NCBI GenBank assembly: GCA_002500605.1
Contig: DLRR01000019.1
Location: 106,200 to 170,199 of the forward strand
Length of the DNA stretch: 64,000 bases
Source of the DNA: Nitrospinaceae bacterium UBA7883
GTDB taxonomy: Bacteria > Nitrospinota_A > UBA7883
Reading direction: 5' to 3'
Of the stretch, positions 50,910-59,963 are shown piece after piece. Made by a program: the position numbers and the translations under genes. The number at the start of each line of letters is the position of its first letter. The first letter of the stretch is position 1. The notes beneath the pieces were generated by a model. The model made no database searches. It saw nothing but the letters and a program-made list of their open reading frames with translations, and was not told the origin of the DNA.

Positions 50910-51494
50910 ATGCCAGCTCAAGTGCAAACAGCTGCTCCGAAATTTAAGGCAGCGGCGGTAATTGATAAAAAATTTAAAGAAATTAGCCTAGAGGACTACA
51001 AAGGTAAATGGGTTGTGCTTTTTTTCTACCCACTTGACTTTACATTTGTTTGTCCAACTGAAATTACTGCTTTTTCAGATAGGGTGAACGATTTTAAAAA
51101 ACTTGATGCAGAGGTTATTGGCTGCTCTGTTGATAGTAAGTTCTCCCATTTAGCTTGGGTTGAAACACCTAGGAACAAAGGTGGTTTGGGTGACATTGAT
51201 TATCCACTACTTGCCGATATCACCAAGAAAATTGGCGAGGATTACGATGTTCTCTTACCTGGCGGGATTACGCTGCGAGGACTTTACATAATTGGGCCTG
51301 ATGGTAATATAAAATACAAACTCATACACGATCTTGGTGTAGGAAGAAGCGTTGATGAGGTTCTCAGGGTGCTAGAGGCAATACAGACCACTGAGAAAAC
51401 AGGTGAGGTTTGCCCAGCTGGCTGGGTTTCCGGTTCTGACACAATGAAGCCAGACCCAAAAGGATCTCAGGAATATTTCGGCAAACACGGTTAA
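50910..51494 (+). CDS. 2-Cys peroxiredoxin (AhpC/Prx1 type)
   Basis: Thiol peroxidase reducing hydrogen peroxide and organic peroxides, 194 residues. The peroxidatic Cys is C48 in PLDFTFVCPTEITAF, the conserved Arg lies further on, and the resolving Cys is C168 in GEVCPAGW; the C-terminal YFGKHG tail matches the eukaryote-like Prx1/AhpC class. GGAGAG precedes ATG 50910. It has its own promoter and a strong terminator, so it is monocistronic. No ahpF or thioredoxin-reductase gene is adjacent, so the reductant is presumably thioredoxin. Confidence 0.95.
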   Translation: MPAQVQTAAPKFKAAAVIDKKFKEISLEDYKGKWVVLFFYPLDFTFVCPTEITAFSDRVNDFKKLDAEVIGCSVDSKFSHLAWVETPRNKGGLGDIDYPLLADITKKIGEDYDVLLPGGITLRGLYIIGPDGNIKYKLIHDLGVGRSVDEVLRVLEAIQTTEKTGEVCPAGWVSGSDTMKPDPKGSQEYFGKHG

Positions 51495-51520
51495 TTATCG
51501 GTGTGTGCCGTTTTTTATAG

Positions 51521-51554
51521 AAGGCGATTCGACCGAATGGTCGGATCGCCTTTT
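51521..51554 (+). terminator. Intrinsic terminator of the peroxiredoxin gene
   Basis: AAGGCGATTCGACC (51521-51534), loop GAAT and GGTCGGATCGCCTT (51539-51552) form a 14-bp stem with one T-G pair; the second arm leads into a short T run (51551-51554). Confidence 0.85.
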
Positions 51555-51578
51555 CATTTGTGAAAAGCAATTAGAGAA

Positions 51579-52466
51579 ATGGAAAAGTCAAATTCCAAAG
51601 TTAATAATCAGACGCTAAGGCCTTGGGGTGCGCATATTTCTATTGCAGGAGGAGTGGAAAATGCGCCAAGTAGGGCAGGAAAAGTAGGTGCCCATTCTAT
51701 TCAGATATTTACAAAAAATAATAACAGGTGGGAAGGAAAACCAATATCGGAAAAACAGAGGCAACGGTTTGTTGATGAATGCGAAAAGCATGATATTTGG
51801 GCATTCGCTTCACATGACTGCTATCTGATAAATCTTGCCGCCACAGACAAAGAGATAATAAAAAAATCGCGAGCAGCTTTTCTGGACGAAATTGACAGAG
51901 CAGACTTGCTCGATATTCCGTGTCTGGTTTTTCACCCTGGGTCCCATGTGGGTGCAGGGGTAGAAAAAGGAATAAAAAGTATAGCCGATAACCTAAACTG
52001 GGCGCTATCAAAACGACAAGATTTAAAAACTACTCTTACATTGGAGACAACTGCTGGTCAGGGAACCTCAATAGGGTATCGTTTTGAGGAGATTGCAAGC
52101 GTTCTGGAACTAGTTGACGACCCTACAAGGTTTGGGGTGTGTGTTGATACTTGCCATATATTCGCCGCTGGGTATGGAATAAATACTAGAAATGGATATC
52201 AAGAAACATTTCGTGAATTTGATAGTCTCCTCGGAATTGATAAAATAAAAATGTTTCATATCAACGACTCTAAGAAGGAACTTGGATCAAGAGTAGACCG
52301 ACACGAACATATAGGTAAAGGGCATTTAGGAGTTGAGGCTTTTAGAATGTTAGTGAATGACAAAAGATTCAAGGAAACACCAATGATCTTAGAGACGCCA
52401 AAAGGCCCTGATGGGCTGGAAGATATTGACAACCTAGCTGTTCTGCAGGGTCTTGTGGAGGTTTAG
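51579..52466 (+). CDS. nfo: Deoxyribonuclease IV (endonuclease IV)
   Basis: AP endonuclease of base-excision repair, 295 residues. Starts WGAHISIAGGVENAPSRAGKVGAHSIQIFTKNNNRW and carries the trinuclear zinc-site motifs, including HDCYLINLA, VFHPGSHVG, LETTAGQG (metal Glu), GVCVDTCHIFAAGY and KMFHINDSKKELGSRVDRHEHIGKG. Full length. 25 bp after the peroxiredoxin terminator. Its own promoter is not obvious; read-through past the terminator is possible. Confidence 0.96.
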   Translation: MEKSNSKVNNQTLRPWGAHISIAGGVENAPSRAGKVGAHSIQIFTKNNNRWEGKPISEKQRQRFVDECEKHDIWAFASHDCYLINLAATDKEIIKKSRAAFLDEIDRADLLDIPCLVFHPGSHVGAGVEKGIKSIADNLNWALSKRQDLKTTLTLETTAGQGTSIGYRFEEIASVLELVDDPTRFGVCVDTCHIFAAGYGINTRNGYQETFREFDSLLGIDKIKMFHINDSKKELGSRVDRHEHIGKGHLGVEAFRMLVNDKRFKETPMILETPKGPDGLEDIDNLAVLQGLVEV

Positions 52467-52572
52467 ATTCAGCACCAGCGGTGAACCACAATTAATTTCA
52501 GGGAATGCTAGTTTTTGCTGGTAACCATATGATACAATCAGCTTAACAAAAGCGCTTTAGGGGCCTTATAGT

Positions 52573-52977
52573 ATGTCAGGAAAAGACGACCATAATGAAG
52601 ACGACATGGAATTTCTGTCTAGAGTAATAGTAAATGCCATTATGCAGTCAGAGGAAGTGCGAAAGGCAATTAAAATGCTGACAGAATCCGATAAAACCAA
52701 CCAAAAGTCGTTCATGGTCTTAATGCTTAAAGTGCAACATCTCCTTGATTCAATCGACCCTGATGATAAGAGAATCACCAGAGAGATCAAACTAGATCTA
52801 GATGAGGTTGAGGAGCAGTCCGAAATTAGCAAATCATCCGATAACTGGAAAAGAAAATCACGGTTTATTGTGGACGGTAAGATGGAAACTCCACAGGAAC
52901 TTGCATTCCGCAAATTCCTTTCAGAAAAATTTAATCAGCGTGAGTGGCTTCGTAGTAATGGGCTAAATCTAGATTGA
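52573..52977 (+). CDS. Hypothetical acidic protein
   Basis: A 134-residue, acidic, mostly helical protein (EDDMEFLSRVIVNAIMQSEEVRKAIKMLTESDKTNQKS...), with a C-terminal basic patch (DNWKRKSRFIVDGKMETPQELAFRKFLSEKFNQREWL). No known family is recognised. ATG 52573, 106 bp after nfo and 48 bp before pcm, same strand. Confidence 0.6.
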   Translation: MSGKDDHNEDDMEFLSRVIVNAIMQSEEVRKAIKMLTESDKTNQKSFMVLMLKVQHLLDSIDPDDKRITREIKLDLDEVEEQSEISKSSDNWKRKSRFIVDGKMETPQELAFRKFLSEKFNQREWLRSNGLNLD

Positions 52978-53025
52978 TCCATACCTCTGCATTTTAAAAA
53001 CCCACTGAATAGTACTTGGTTTAGG

Positions 53026-53676
53026 ATGGCAAAATCCAATGATTTGATTCGCCGAAAGCGTATTATGATGGAAAGGCATTTAATAGGCCGTGGCATAAGG
53101 GATGAGGCTGTCTTGAGTGCTATAGAAACCACTCCCCGCGAGATGTTTGTTTCGCAAGAACAACGTGGATGTGCCTACGATGATAATCCGCTACCAATTG
53201 GTTTAGGGCAAACCATCAGCCAGCCGTACATTGTTGCTCTAATGTTGGAGAAACTGCGACTTACAAAAGGTGACACGGTTCTTGAGGTAGGCTGTGGTTC
53301 GGGATATCAAGCCGCGGTAATGGCCAGGTTAGCAAGCGATGTTTACACTATAGAAATCATAGACTCTATCGCAGCAATAGCAATAGAGAGATTTAGATCG
53401 CTGGGATCGAACAACATTCACCTAAAAGTTGGTGATGGAAATTTTGGTTGGAGTGAAAATGGACCTTACAACAAAATAATTATTGCTGCCGCCGCATCAA
53501 GTGTTCCAAGTGCTCTGGAAGAACAGATTGCTGAAGGCGGGAAGATAATTATGCCCGTTGGGGATACAACCTATCAAGAATTGGTGTTAGGTAGAAAGCT
53601 AAACAATAAAACCACCTATGTTCATTTAAATGCAGTGCGGTTTGTTCCCTTGCTGGGAGACGTGGATAAGATTTAG
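53026..53676 (+). CDS. pcm: Protein-L-isoaspartate O-methyltransferase
   Basis: Repairs isoaspartyl damage in proteins using SAM. The 216-residue protein has IETTPREMFV, the GQTISQPYIVALMLEKL substrate/cofactor block, and SAM motif I VLEVGCGSGYQAAVMA, followed by YTIEI and the LEEQIAEGGKIIMPVG post-motif. ATG 53026 with AGG upstream. Typical surE-pcm-nlpD neighbours are absent. Confidence 0.95.
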   Translation: MAKSNDLIRRKRIMMERHLIGRGIRDEAVLSAIETTPREMFVSQEQRGCAYDDNPLPIGLGQTISQPYIVALMLEKLRLTKGDTVLEVGCGSGYQAAVMARLASDVYTIEIIDSIAAIAIERFRSLGSNNIHLKVGDGNFGWSENGPYNKIIIAAAASSVPSALEEQIAEGGKIIMPVGDTTYQELVLGRKLNNKTTYVHLNAVRFVPLLGDVDKI

Positions 53677-53709
53677 CTATTTGGGATGCTAGGTTATCCA
53701 GCGTGCTAC

Positions 53710-54513
53710 CTACCTCAATCCCAAGACATCTTGCATATCATAAATTCCGTTCTGCTGTTTAACTATCCATTTTGAGGCTAAAACTGCCCCAGTTGCAAAA
53801 TTATCGCGAGAACCTGCCCTATGAGTTAATTCTACCCTTTCACCAAGCCCGGCAAATATTACGGTATGTTCTCCAACTACGTCACCGCCACGCAAAGTCA
53901 TTATTCCAATCTCATTTTTTGGTCTTACACCTTCTTTGCCATTACGCCCGTACTTAGCAACCTTGTCCAAGTCACGATTCATCTCATGCGCCACGATACT
54001 AGCCAAACGGACTCCTGTCCCAGAAGGTGCATCTACCTTCTGGTTATGGTGCATCTCCACAATCTCAACGTCGTAATCTCCTAATATTTTTGATGCTTCG
54101 CTTACCAGTTTGAATAGAGCGTTGACGCCAACGCTCATATTAGGTGCTATTACGGCTCGGGACGTTTTTGCCATAGCATCAAAAGTCTTGTAGTGTTCCT
54201 CGCTCATTCCTGTTGTTCCAATGATAATCGCCTTACCTTTTTCATGTGCGGTTAAAAAGTTTTCCAGTGAAACGGACGGAACTGAAAAATCGATAATCAC
54301 ATCACAGTCATCTACAACTTGGGAAATATTACTGGATATAGGTATATTTTTTTTCCCTACCCCGGCCACTTCTCCGGCATCCAAGCCAATATATGGTCCT
54401 CCTGGCATGTCCAAACCTGCCCCAAGCTCTACCCCGTCAGAGTTTTCTATAACGGAAATTATTCTTCTTCCCATTCGCCCGGCGCATCCAACTACTAATA
54501 TTTTAATGGACAC
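53710..54513 (-). CDS. dapB: 4-hydroxy-tetrahydrodipicolinate reductase
   Basis: NAD(P)H-dependent reductase of lysine/diaminopimelate synthesis. I start it at GTG 54513 (267 residues, the usual length), preceded by AGGGGA 9 nt away; the frame is open to TTG 54576 but the extra 21 residues do not resemble DapB. Motifs: nucleotide loop GCAGRMGRRI (9-18), IIGTTGMS, APNMSVGVN, and EMHHNQKVDAPSGTG with the catalytic His/Lys. The rest of the lysine pathway is not here. Convergent with pcm, downstream of dnaE. Confidence 0.95.
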   Translation of the reverse strand: MSIKILVVGCAGRMGRRIISVIENSDGVELGAGLDMPGGPYIGLDAGEVAGVGKKNIPISSNISQVVDDCDVIIDFSVPSVSLENFLTAHEKGKAIIIGTTGMSEEHYKTFDAMAKTSRAVIAPNMSVGVNALFKLVSEASKILGDYDVEIVEMHHNQKVDAPSGTGVRLASIVAHEMNRDLDKVAKYGRNGKEGVRPKNEIGIMTLRGGDVVGEHTVIFAGLGERVELTHRAGSRDNFATGAVLASKWIVKQQNGIYDMQDVLGLR

Positions 54514-54724
54514 CTCTAATATCCCCTGCTTCGAAAGTCTTTTTATTGTTGTAGAGATAGTTATATCATAAGACAAGCTTAGCGGTATAAATAGCCTTTA
54601 AATTTCCTTATGTACAAACAAATCGCTGTTTGGCTATCAGAAAAATAGTGTAACGACGTAAAAACCTAACGGACATAAATTTGACTAATCAGCAAGTGGG
54701 GCAATTAAGTTGTTGGTGTGAAGG

Positions 54725-57700
54725 CTACTCGAAAATTACAGTATCCTCTCCTATTAGACTTTCTATTTTTTTAACTAGCTCTTCGCTAGCCGAAACTTTT
54801 GTAGAGGTGGCTTTTATGTCGAGCAAGGCAAGACCGGGAACTCTAATTTCCAAAATTACAGTTGAAGGCCCAGAAGATTTAACAAATATTTGGTTAAGTT
54901 CTTCTAAGGTTTCTTTTTCTAATCCGGTTGTGGAAAATTTTACTCTAACCATATTTGTAAACTTAGTTCTAGCTGTTGGTATGCTGTAAATCTCTTGGGC
55001 AATTATTTTTGTTCCTTTCTCATCATCAACATCTGCTTGCCCATTTACGAAGATGGGTTCTTCGCTATCAATTTCATCAGCAAACTTAGTAAACACATCT
55101 GGCCAAACTATGACCTCCACAGTGCCCTTGAGATCTTCTAATATTAGATTTGCCATTCTCTCACCATTTCTAATCAACCTAACCCTTTTGCCAATGATAA
55201 TTCCCCCAATGTGGACTTTAGCTTTGTGGTTTGCCCCTTCTAGACTAGAGGTATCGTAAGTGGCGAGACGTTTTAATTCTCGGCTGAACTCGTTCAATGG
55301 ATGACCGGATATAAAAAAACCAAGTGAGGATTTTTCGTGAGCGAGTCGCTCCCGTTCGTTCCATTCGTCAAATCTAGTAATCTTAATTGTTCCTGGCTCT
55401 GATGATTCAGCGCCCATAGCACTAAAAATATCCGTCTGCCCAATTTCTCTATCATGTTGGGCCTTTTGAGATGCAGAAACTATTGCCCCCAAGTTTTCAA
55501 ATAAGCTCCTTCTCGAGTACCCTGTATAGTCAAATGCACCGCATTTTATAAGGGCTTCCATCGTTCTCTTGTTGAGGACTGAAGAGTCTACTCGTTCTGC
55601 AAAGTCTACAAGGGATTGGAACTCCCCACCTTGCTCCCTCGCAAGCACAATTGAATTGGCTGCTGTGGAACCTATCCCTTTAACAGCGGCAATACCAAAC
55701 CTTATGGTCCCATCGATTACGGCAAAATCAGACTTTGATTGATTTATATCTGGAGGTGTTACCAAAATATTGGAGTCACGACATTCCTGAATATACCGTA
55801 AGACCTTATCAGAGTTATCCATTTCCGATGATATCAGAGCAGCCATGAATTCGGCTGCGAAATGCGATTTTAGATAAGCAGTTTGGTAAGCCAGCAGAGC
55901 GTAGCAGGCAGAATGTGATTTGTTAAATCCATATTCACCAAATTTTTCCATTTGGCTCCAAAGGGTTTCTACTTTGGTCTTGTTATGGCCTCTGTTGGTG
56001 GCGCCATCTACAAACTGTGTCTTGACCTCCGCCATTATATCCATATTCTTTTTGCCCATAGCTTTCCGCAGTTCATCGGCTTCTCCTAATGAGAAGCCCG
56101 AGAGAACATTGGCGATTTTCATCACTTGTTCTTGGTAGACCATAACACCAAATGTTTCTCCTAAAATGGGCTCTAGCTCCTCGAACTCAAATTCCACATT
56201 CTCATGTCCATGTTTTCTCTTTACATATTGATCTGCCATTCCGGATTGTATGGGGCCTGGTCGAAATAAAGCCACGAGAGCAATTATGTCCTGAAATGTT
56301 GTAGGCTTCATTTTTCTAATAAGGTCACGCATGCCAGATGACTCAAGCTGAAATACTCCAAGAGTTTTAGCTGAGCACAACAGCTCAAAACTCTTCGCAT
56401 CATCTAGATCTATTTTGGCTATGGAAAAACCTGGTTGGTGATTCCTTCTGATCATTTCTTGACAATTGCTTATAACTGTAAGTGTTCGAAGCCCAAGGAA
56501 GTCCATTTTGAGCAACCCGAGCTTTTCCACATCCTTCATTTGGAACTGAGTTGTTATTTCCCCTCCAGAATGCTTGTAGATTGGCATAAAGTTTATTAAT
56601 GGTTCTGGGCTTACAACAACCCCCGCTGCATGAGTGGATGCATGACGAACTGTTCCTTCTAACGACTTTGATATTCGAAGAAGCTTTTCGACTTTTTGAT
56701 CTTCGCTTTGCATCACCCGTAGTCTTGGCTCCTCTTCCAAAGCCTTATCAACAGTCATTTTATTCTCGTTGGGAATAAGCTTGGCAATTTTATCAGCATG
56801 TGCATATGGGATCTCCATGACCCTAGCGACGTCACGCACCACTGCTTTGGCCTTCATTGTTCCAAAAGTGATTATCTGCGCTACATGTGACGCACCACCG
56901 TATTTCTCGCGCACATAGTCAATTACCTCACCACGCCTTTCCATACAAAAATCGATATCGATATCAGGCAAGGATATTCGCTCTGGATTTAAAAATCGTT
57001 CAAATATTAGACCATACTTAATTGGATCGAGATCAGTAATGCGAAGGGCATATGCCACCATAGATCCTGCAGCCGAACCTCTCCCTGGCCCAACTGGTAT
57101 TTTGCTGTTTCTAGCATAATTGATAAAGTCAGCAGTAATCAGGAAATAGCCTGCAAACCCCATTTTTATAATTATTGCCAGTTCTTCTTTAAGCCTAGCC
57201 ATATAGTCTTTTTTATTAGCCACAGAATCGAAATTACTGTTTCCTTTGGATTCGAAAATTCTCTTTTCAAGACCATTTATTGCGAGGGATTCCAAGTGGT
57301 TGGCAATGTTGGTGTCTGAAGGAACCTTGAATTTAGGTAAATGGTACTTTCCTTCATTGAATTTAAAATTTAACTCCTCAGCTATACGAATGGTATTTTT
57401 CAATGCATCGGGCACATCACCAAAAAGTGCCTCCATTTCTTCGGCTGATTTTACATATAACTGATCCCCCTCATATCTCATCCTGTTTTCATCGTTGATA
57501 AACTTACCAGTACCTATACAGAGTAGGGCATCGTGAGCTTCAGCATCCTCACGTCTCAAATAGTGAGCATCGTTAGTTGCAACGAGTGGAAGTTCCATTT
57601 TTTTGGAAAAAGGGATCATTTTTTTATTTACTTCTTGCTGCTTATGTATGCCATGATCTTGCATCTCAAGATAGAATCGATCTTTGAACACCTCTTTATA

Positions 57701-58201
57701 AAAGCCAGCAGCTTCACGAGCTTTGTCCATTCTATCCAAAGCCAGCATTTTTGGAACTTCACCTCCCAAACATGCAGAAAGAGCTATTAACCCTTCGTTA
57801 TGCTTCTCTAGTAGTTCTTTGTCCAACCTAGGCTTGTAGTAGAAGCCCTCTGTGTAGCCAGCTGATACTAGGGTAGAAAGGTTCTTGTATCCGGTCGAAT
57901 CCATAACAAGAAGTACCAGGTGAAATGATTTGTCGTAGCCACTTTCAGAAGATATTGGGGTTTTTTCAAACCGTGAGCTTGGTGCCACATAAACCTCACA
58001 ACCAATTATGGGCTTAACAGGGGATTTCATTGCCGCACTAAAAAATTCTAACGCCCCAAACATGGAACCATGATCAGTTACGGCAATGGCTGGCATTTTA
58101 AGCTCTTCAGCCCTTTGAAGTAATGGTTTAAAATGGATGGCCCCGTCTAGCAAGCTGTACTGGCTATGCAAATGTAGATGTACAAACTCACTATGTTTCA
58201 A
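54725..58201 (-). CDS. dnaE: DNA polymerase III alpha subunit
   Basis: Replicative polymerase, 1158 residues. The start is TTG 58201 with GGAG 9 nt upstream. The N-terminal PHP domain opens FVHLHLHSQYSLLDGAI; the polymerase carboxylates lie in ISLPDIDIDF near residue 410, with GPGRGSAAGSMVAYALRITDLDPI before them and GLLKMDFLGLRTL after. The helix-hairpin-helix region and the C-terminal OB-fold (VHIGGIIIGKRV) are present. It is the DnaE1-like length of proteobacteria. Stands alone; followed by dapB after 148 bp. Confidence 0.97.
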   Translation of the reverse strand: MKHSEFVHLHLHSQYSLLDGAIHFKPLLQRAEELKMPAIAVTDHGSMFGALEFFSAAMKSPVKPIIGCEVYVAPSSRFEKTPISSESGYDKSFHLVLLVMDSTGYKNLSTLVSAGYTEGFYYKPRLDKELLEKHNEGLIALSACLGGEVPKMLALDRMDKAREAAGFYKEVFKDRFYLEMQDHGIHKQQEVNKKMIPFSKKMELPLVATNDAHYLRREDAEAHDALLCIGTGKFINDENRMRYEGDQLYVKSAEEMEALFGDVPDALKNTIRIAEELNFKFNEGKYHLPKFKVPSDTNIANHLESLAINGLEKRIFESKGNSNFDSVANKKDYMARLKEELAIIIKMGFAGYFLITADFINYARNSKIPVGPGRGSAAGSMVAYALRITDLDPIKYGLIFERFLNPERISLPDIDIDFCMERRGEVIDYVREKYGGASHVAQIITFGTMKAKAVVRDVARVMEIPYAHADKIAKLIPNENKMTVDKALEEEPRLRVMQSEDQKVEKLLRISKSLEGTVRHASTHAAGVVVSPEPLINFMPIYKHSGGEITTQFQMKDVEKLGLLKMDFLGLRTLTVISNCQEMIRRNHQPGFSIAKIDLDDAKSFELLCSAKTLGVFQLESSGMRDLIRKMKPTTFQDIIALVALFRPGPIQSGMADQYVKRKHGHENVEFEFEELEPILGETFGVMVYQEQVMKIANVLSGFSLGEADELRKAMGKKNMDIMAEVKTQFVDGATNRGHNKTKVETLWSQMEKFGEYGFNKSHSACYALLAYQTAYLKSHFAAEFMAALISSEMDNSDKVLRYIQECRDSNILVTPPDINQSKSDFAVIDGTIRFGIAAVKGIGSTAANSIVLAREQGGEFQSLVDFAERVDSSVLNKRTMEALIKCGAFDYTGYSRRSLFENLGAIVSASQKAQHDREIGQTDIFSAMGAESSEPGTIKITRFDEWNERERLAHEKSSLGFFISGHPLNEFSRELKRLATYDTSSLEGANHKAKVHIGGIIIGKRVRLIRNGERMANLILEDLKGTVEVIVWPDVFTKFADEIDSEEPIFVNGQADVDDEKGTKIIAQEIYSIPTARTKFTNMVRVKFSTTGLEKETLEELNQIFVKSSGPSTVILEIRVPGLALLDIKATSTKVSASEELVKKIESLIGEDTVIFE

Positions 58202-58331
58202 GCTTGGTAACTCCGTTGAATTATAACCTAGGATACACCCATACAGCTTTCAAGTGAAGGATGGCAATCCAGAAATTTTAGACTTGTTTAGCAGTATTGT
58301 GGTTTTGTCTGCTTAATGGGCGGTTTCCACA

Positions 58332-58658
58332 CTAATATTCATCGCTAGAAACATCATTAATTCGGATCTGGTCATCCTCAGCTTCAAATGTCTCATCTTC
58401 TCCCTCCTTGATAGGGAATTCGTCTAGTCCTCTTTCAGTTGGCACCTCTGGTACATCGCCAGGTTCAAAGTCTTCTTCTAAATTATCAGCTGGCAAATCG
58501 GCAAACACTGACTTGCTTGATCTACTTAGAGTATTTTTGGGAGCTTTTTTCTGGTTTGCACCACATTTCGGACACATAGGTTTGGCAGCCTTCATATCAT
58601 AAAATCTTGCGCCGCACTCGTAGCAAGTAAACTTATTTCCGTATTTTGGATGACCCAT
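58332..58658 (-). CDS. FYDLN-acid-type zinc-ribbon protein (TIGR02300 family)
   Basis: A 108-residue protein with an N-terminal zinc ribbon (C12, C15, C29, C32 in FTCYECGARFYDMKAAKPMCPKCG) and a long acidic tail (EEDFEPGDVPEVP...EGEDETFEAEDD). The FYDM segment and the acid tail identify the TIGR02300 (FYDLN acid) family; its function is not known. Own ATG at 58658, 130 bp upstream of dnaE. The acidic tail may mimic nucleic acid or bind cations. Confidence 0.85.
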   Translation of the reverse strand: MGHPKYGNKFTCYECGARFYDMKAAKPMCPKCGANQKKAPKNTLSRSSKSVFADLPADNLEEDFEPGDVPEVPTERGLDEFPIKEGEDETFEAEDDQIRINDVSSDEY

Positions 58659-58828
58659 TTTCTCACCGTGTAATTAGTGTGAACGTTAAAATGAAAACAG
58701 TGATACCCAAACCAACAAAAAAAGGCAATAAGTTTTTTTATTTTGATGAAAAAAAACTGATGGGGGGGGTATCCACAGGGTCTAAAAAAACTTTAAATCA
58801 ACACGCTTAAACTTGCCATGTCTGCGGT

Positions 58829-59905
58829 TTATTTTGTTACAAAGCCAGGCCAAGTGCTCATAAAATCAATAAAATTATCGCTAAGTCCTTCACTTATAAG
58901 GTGTTCAATGGTTACTGGTAGGTTGATTGGTTCGAAATTTGGATTGTTGATAACCTGTTTGGGGAAGTCGTGATGCAAAATGGCAGATCGCCCTATCGCT
59001 ACAAAGTCAACTCCTGAAGCAAGAACCTCCATAACATTCTTTCCAGTTCTAATGTTGCCAGCCACAGTAAGCAATACATTCTTAAAGTCTAACGAAGTGA
59101 AATGTTCTAATAGCTTTTTATCCTGGTGCTCGGCTTCTTCAGGATACTTGAAACTGTCCCAGAGGGAGATATCAAGAAAGTCTACTTCACCTTTATTGAT
59201 AAGTTCTTGGCATACAGTCTTGACTTCACTTAACTGCATTCCAAACTTTTCAGGCGATAAACGAACCCCAATAAGAAAATCCTTGCCACAACTCTCTCGA
59301 ATACCATGCACGATTTCAAATAGAATGCGGGCTCGATTGCTCAACGAGCCTCCATAAATATCATTGCGCTTGTTAATGGAAGCACTTAAAAATTGGCACA
59401 AAATGTATCCATGTGCTCCGTGAACCTCTACTCCATGGTAGCCTGCTTCATTTGCTCTTTCGGCAGCGCGAATAAAATCATCACGGAGAGTTACGACCTC
59501 ATCTAAACTTAATGCCTTCGAGCCAGTTCCTGGTTCGTCAGAGGGGCAAACAGGGTTTCCATCAATCAACTCTACGGGTGATCGCATACCGGCATGATGT
59601 AATTGCGTTACTGCTATACTGTTATGTGATTTGATTTCTTCTGCTATCCTGCGATGACTATCAATATGGTCATCACTAAATATCCCTAGTTGTCCTGAGA
59701 AACCTTTTCCATTGACTTGAACGTGTGAAGCGCAAGTCATCGTTAGACCAAATTGCCCTTTGGCTCGCATGGCCAACCAGTAGAACTCTTTATCAGAAAG
59801 CTTACCGTTTTCGTAACTTTGTTTGTTTGTTAAAGGGGCTAGCATGAAACGGTTTTTCATGCTTAAGCCACATGGAAATTTTATAGAATCCTCTAGATTG
59901 ACCAT
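58829..59905 (-). CDS. NADH:flavin oxidoreductase / old yellow enzyme family
   Basis: FMN-dependent TIM-barrel oxidoreductase of 358 residues. Family blocks: KNRFMLAPLTNKQSYENG at the start, VTQLHHAGMRSP, GVEVHGAHGYILCQFLSASINKRNDIYGGSLSNRARILFEIV, and the FMN-phosphate loop LTVAGNIRTGKNVMEVLASGVDFVAIGR. There is no C-terminal Fe-S/NAD module, so it is the single-domain class. Substrate unknown; such enzymes reduce activated C=C bonds. Stands alone, before the defence-like region. Confidence 0.88.
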   Translation of the reverse strand: MVNLEDSIKFPCGLSMKNRFMLAPLTNKQSYENGKLSDKEFYWLAMRAKGQFGLTMTCASHVQVNGKGFSGQLGIFSDDHIDSHRRIAEEIKSHNSIAVTQLHHAGMRSPVELIDGNPVCPSDEPGTGSKALSLDEVVTLRDDFIRAAERANEAGYHGVEVHGAHGYILCQFLSASINKRNDIYGGSLSNRARILFEIVHGIRESCGKDFLIGVRLSPEKFGMQLSEVKTVCQELINKGEVDFLDISLWDSFKYPEEAEHQDKKLLEHFTSLDFKNVLLTVAGNIRTGKNVMEVLASGVDFVAIGRSAILHHDFPKQVINNPNFEPINLPVTIEHLISEGLSDNFIDFMSTWPGFVTK

Positions 59906-59963
59906 ATCAGCTCTCTTTAATGAAATGACTTTACAGGTGCAATTTTCGTGATCATTTTTTCCG

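Noticed and set aside
58762..58769. Run of eight G in the gap between the old yellow enzyme and FYDLN genes
   Set aside because: A simple homopolymer without a repeat partner or clear role; may be a sequencing-prone tract.
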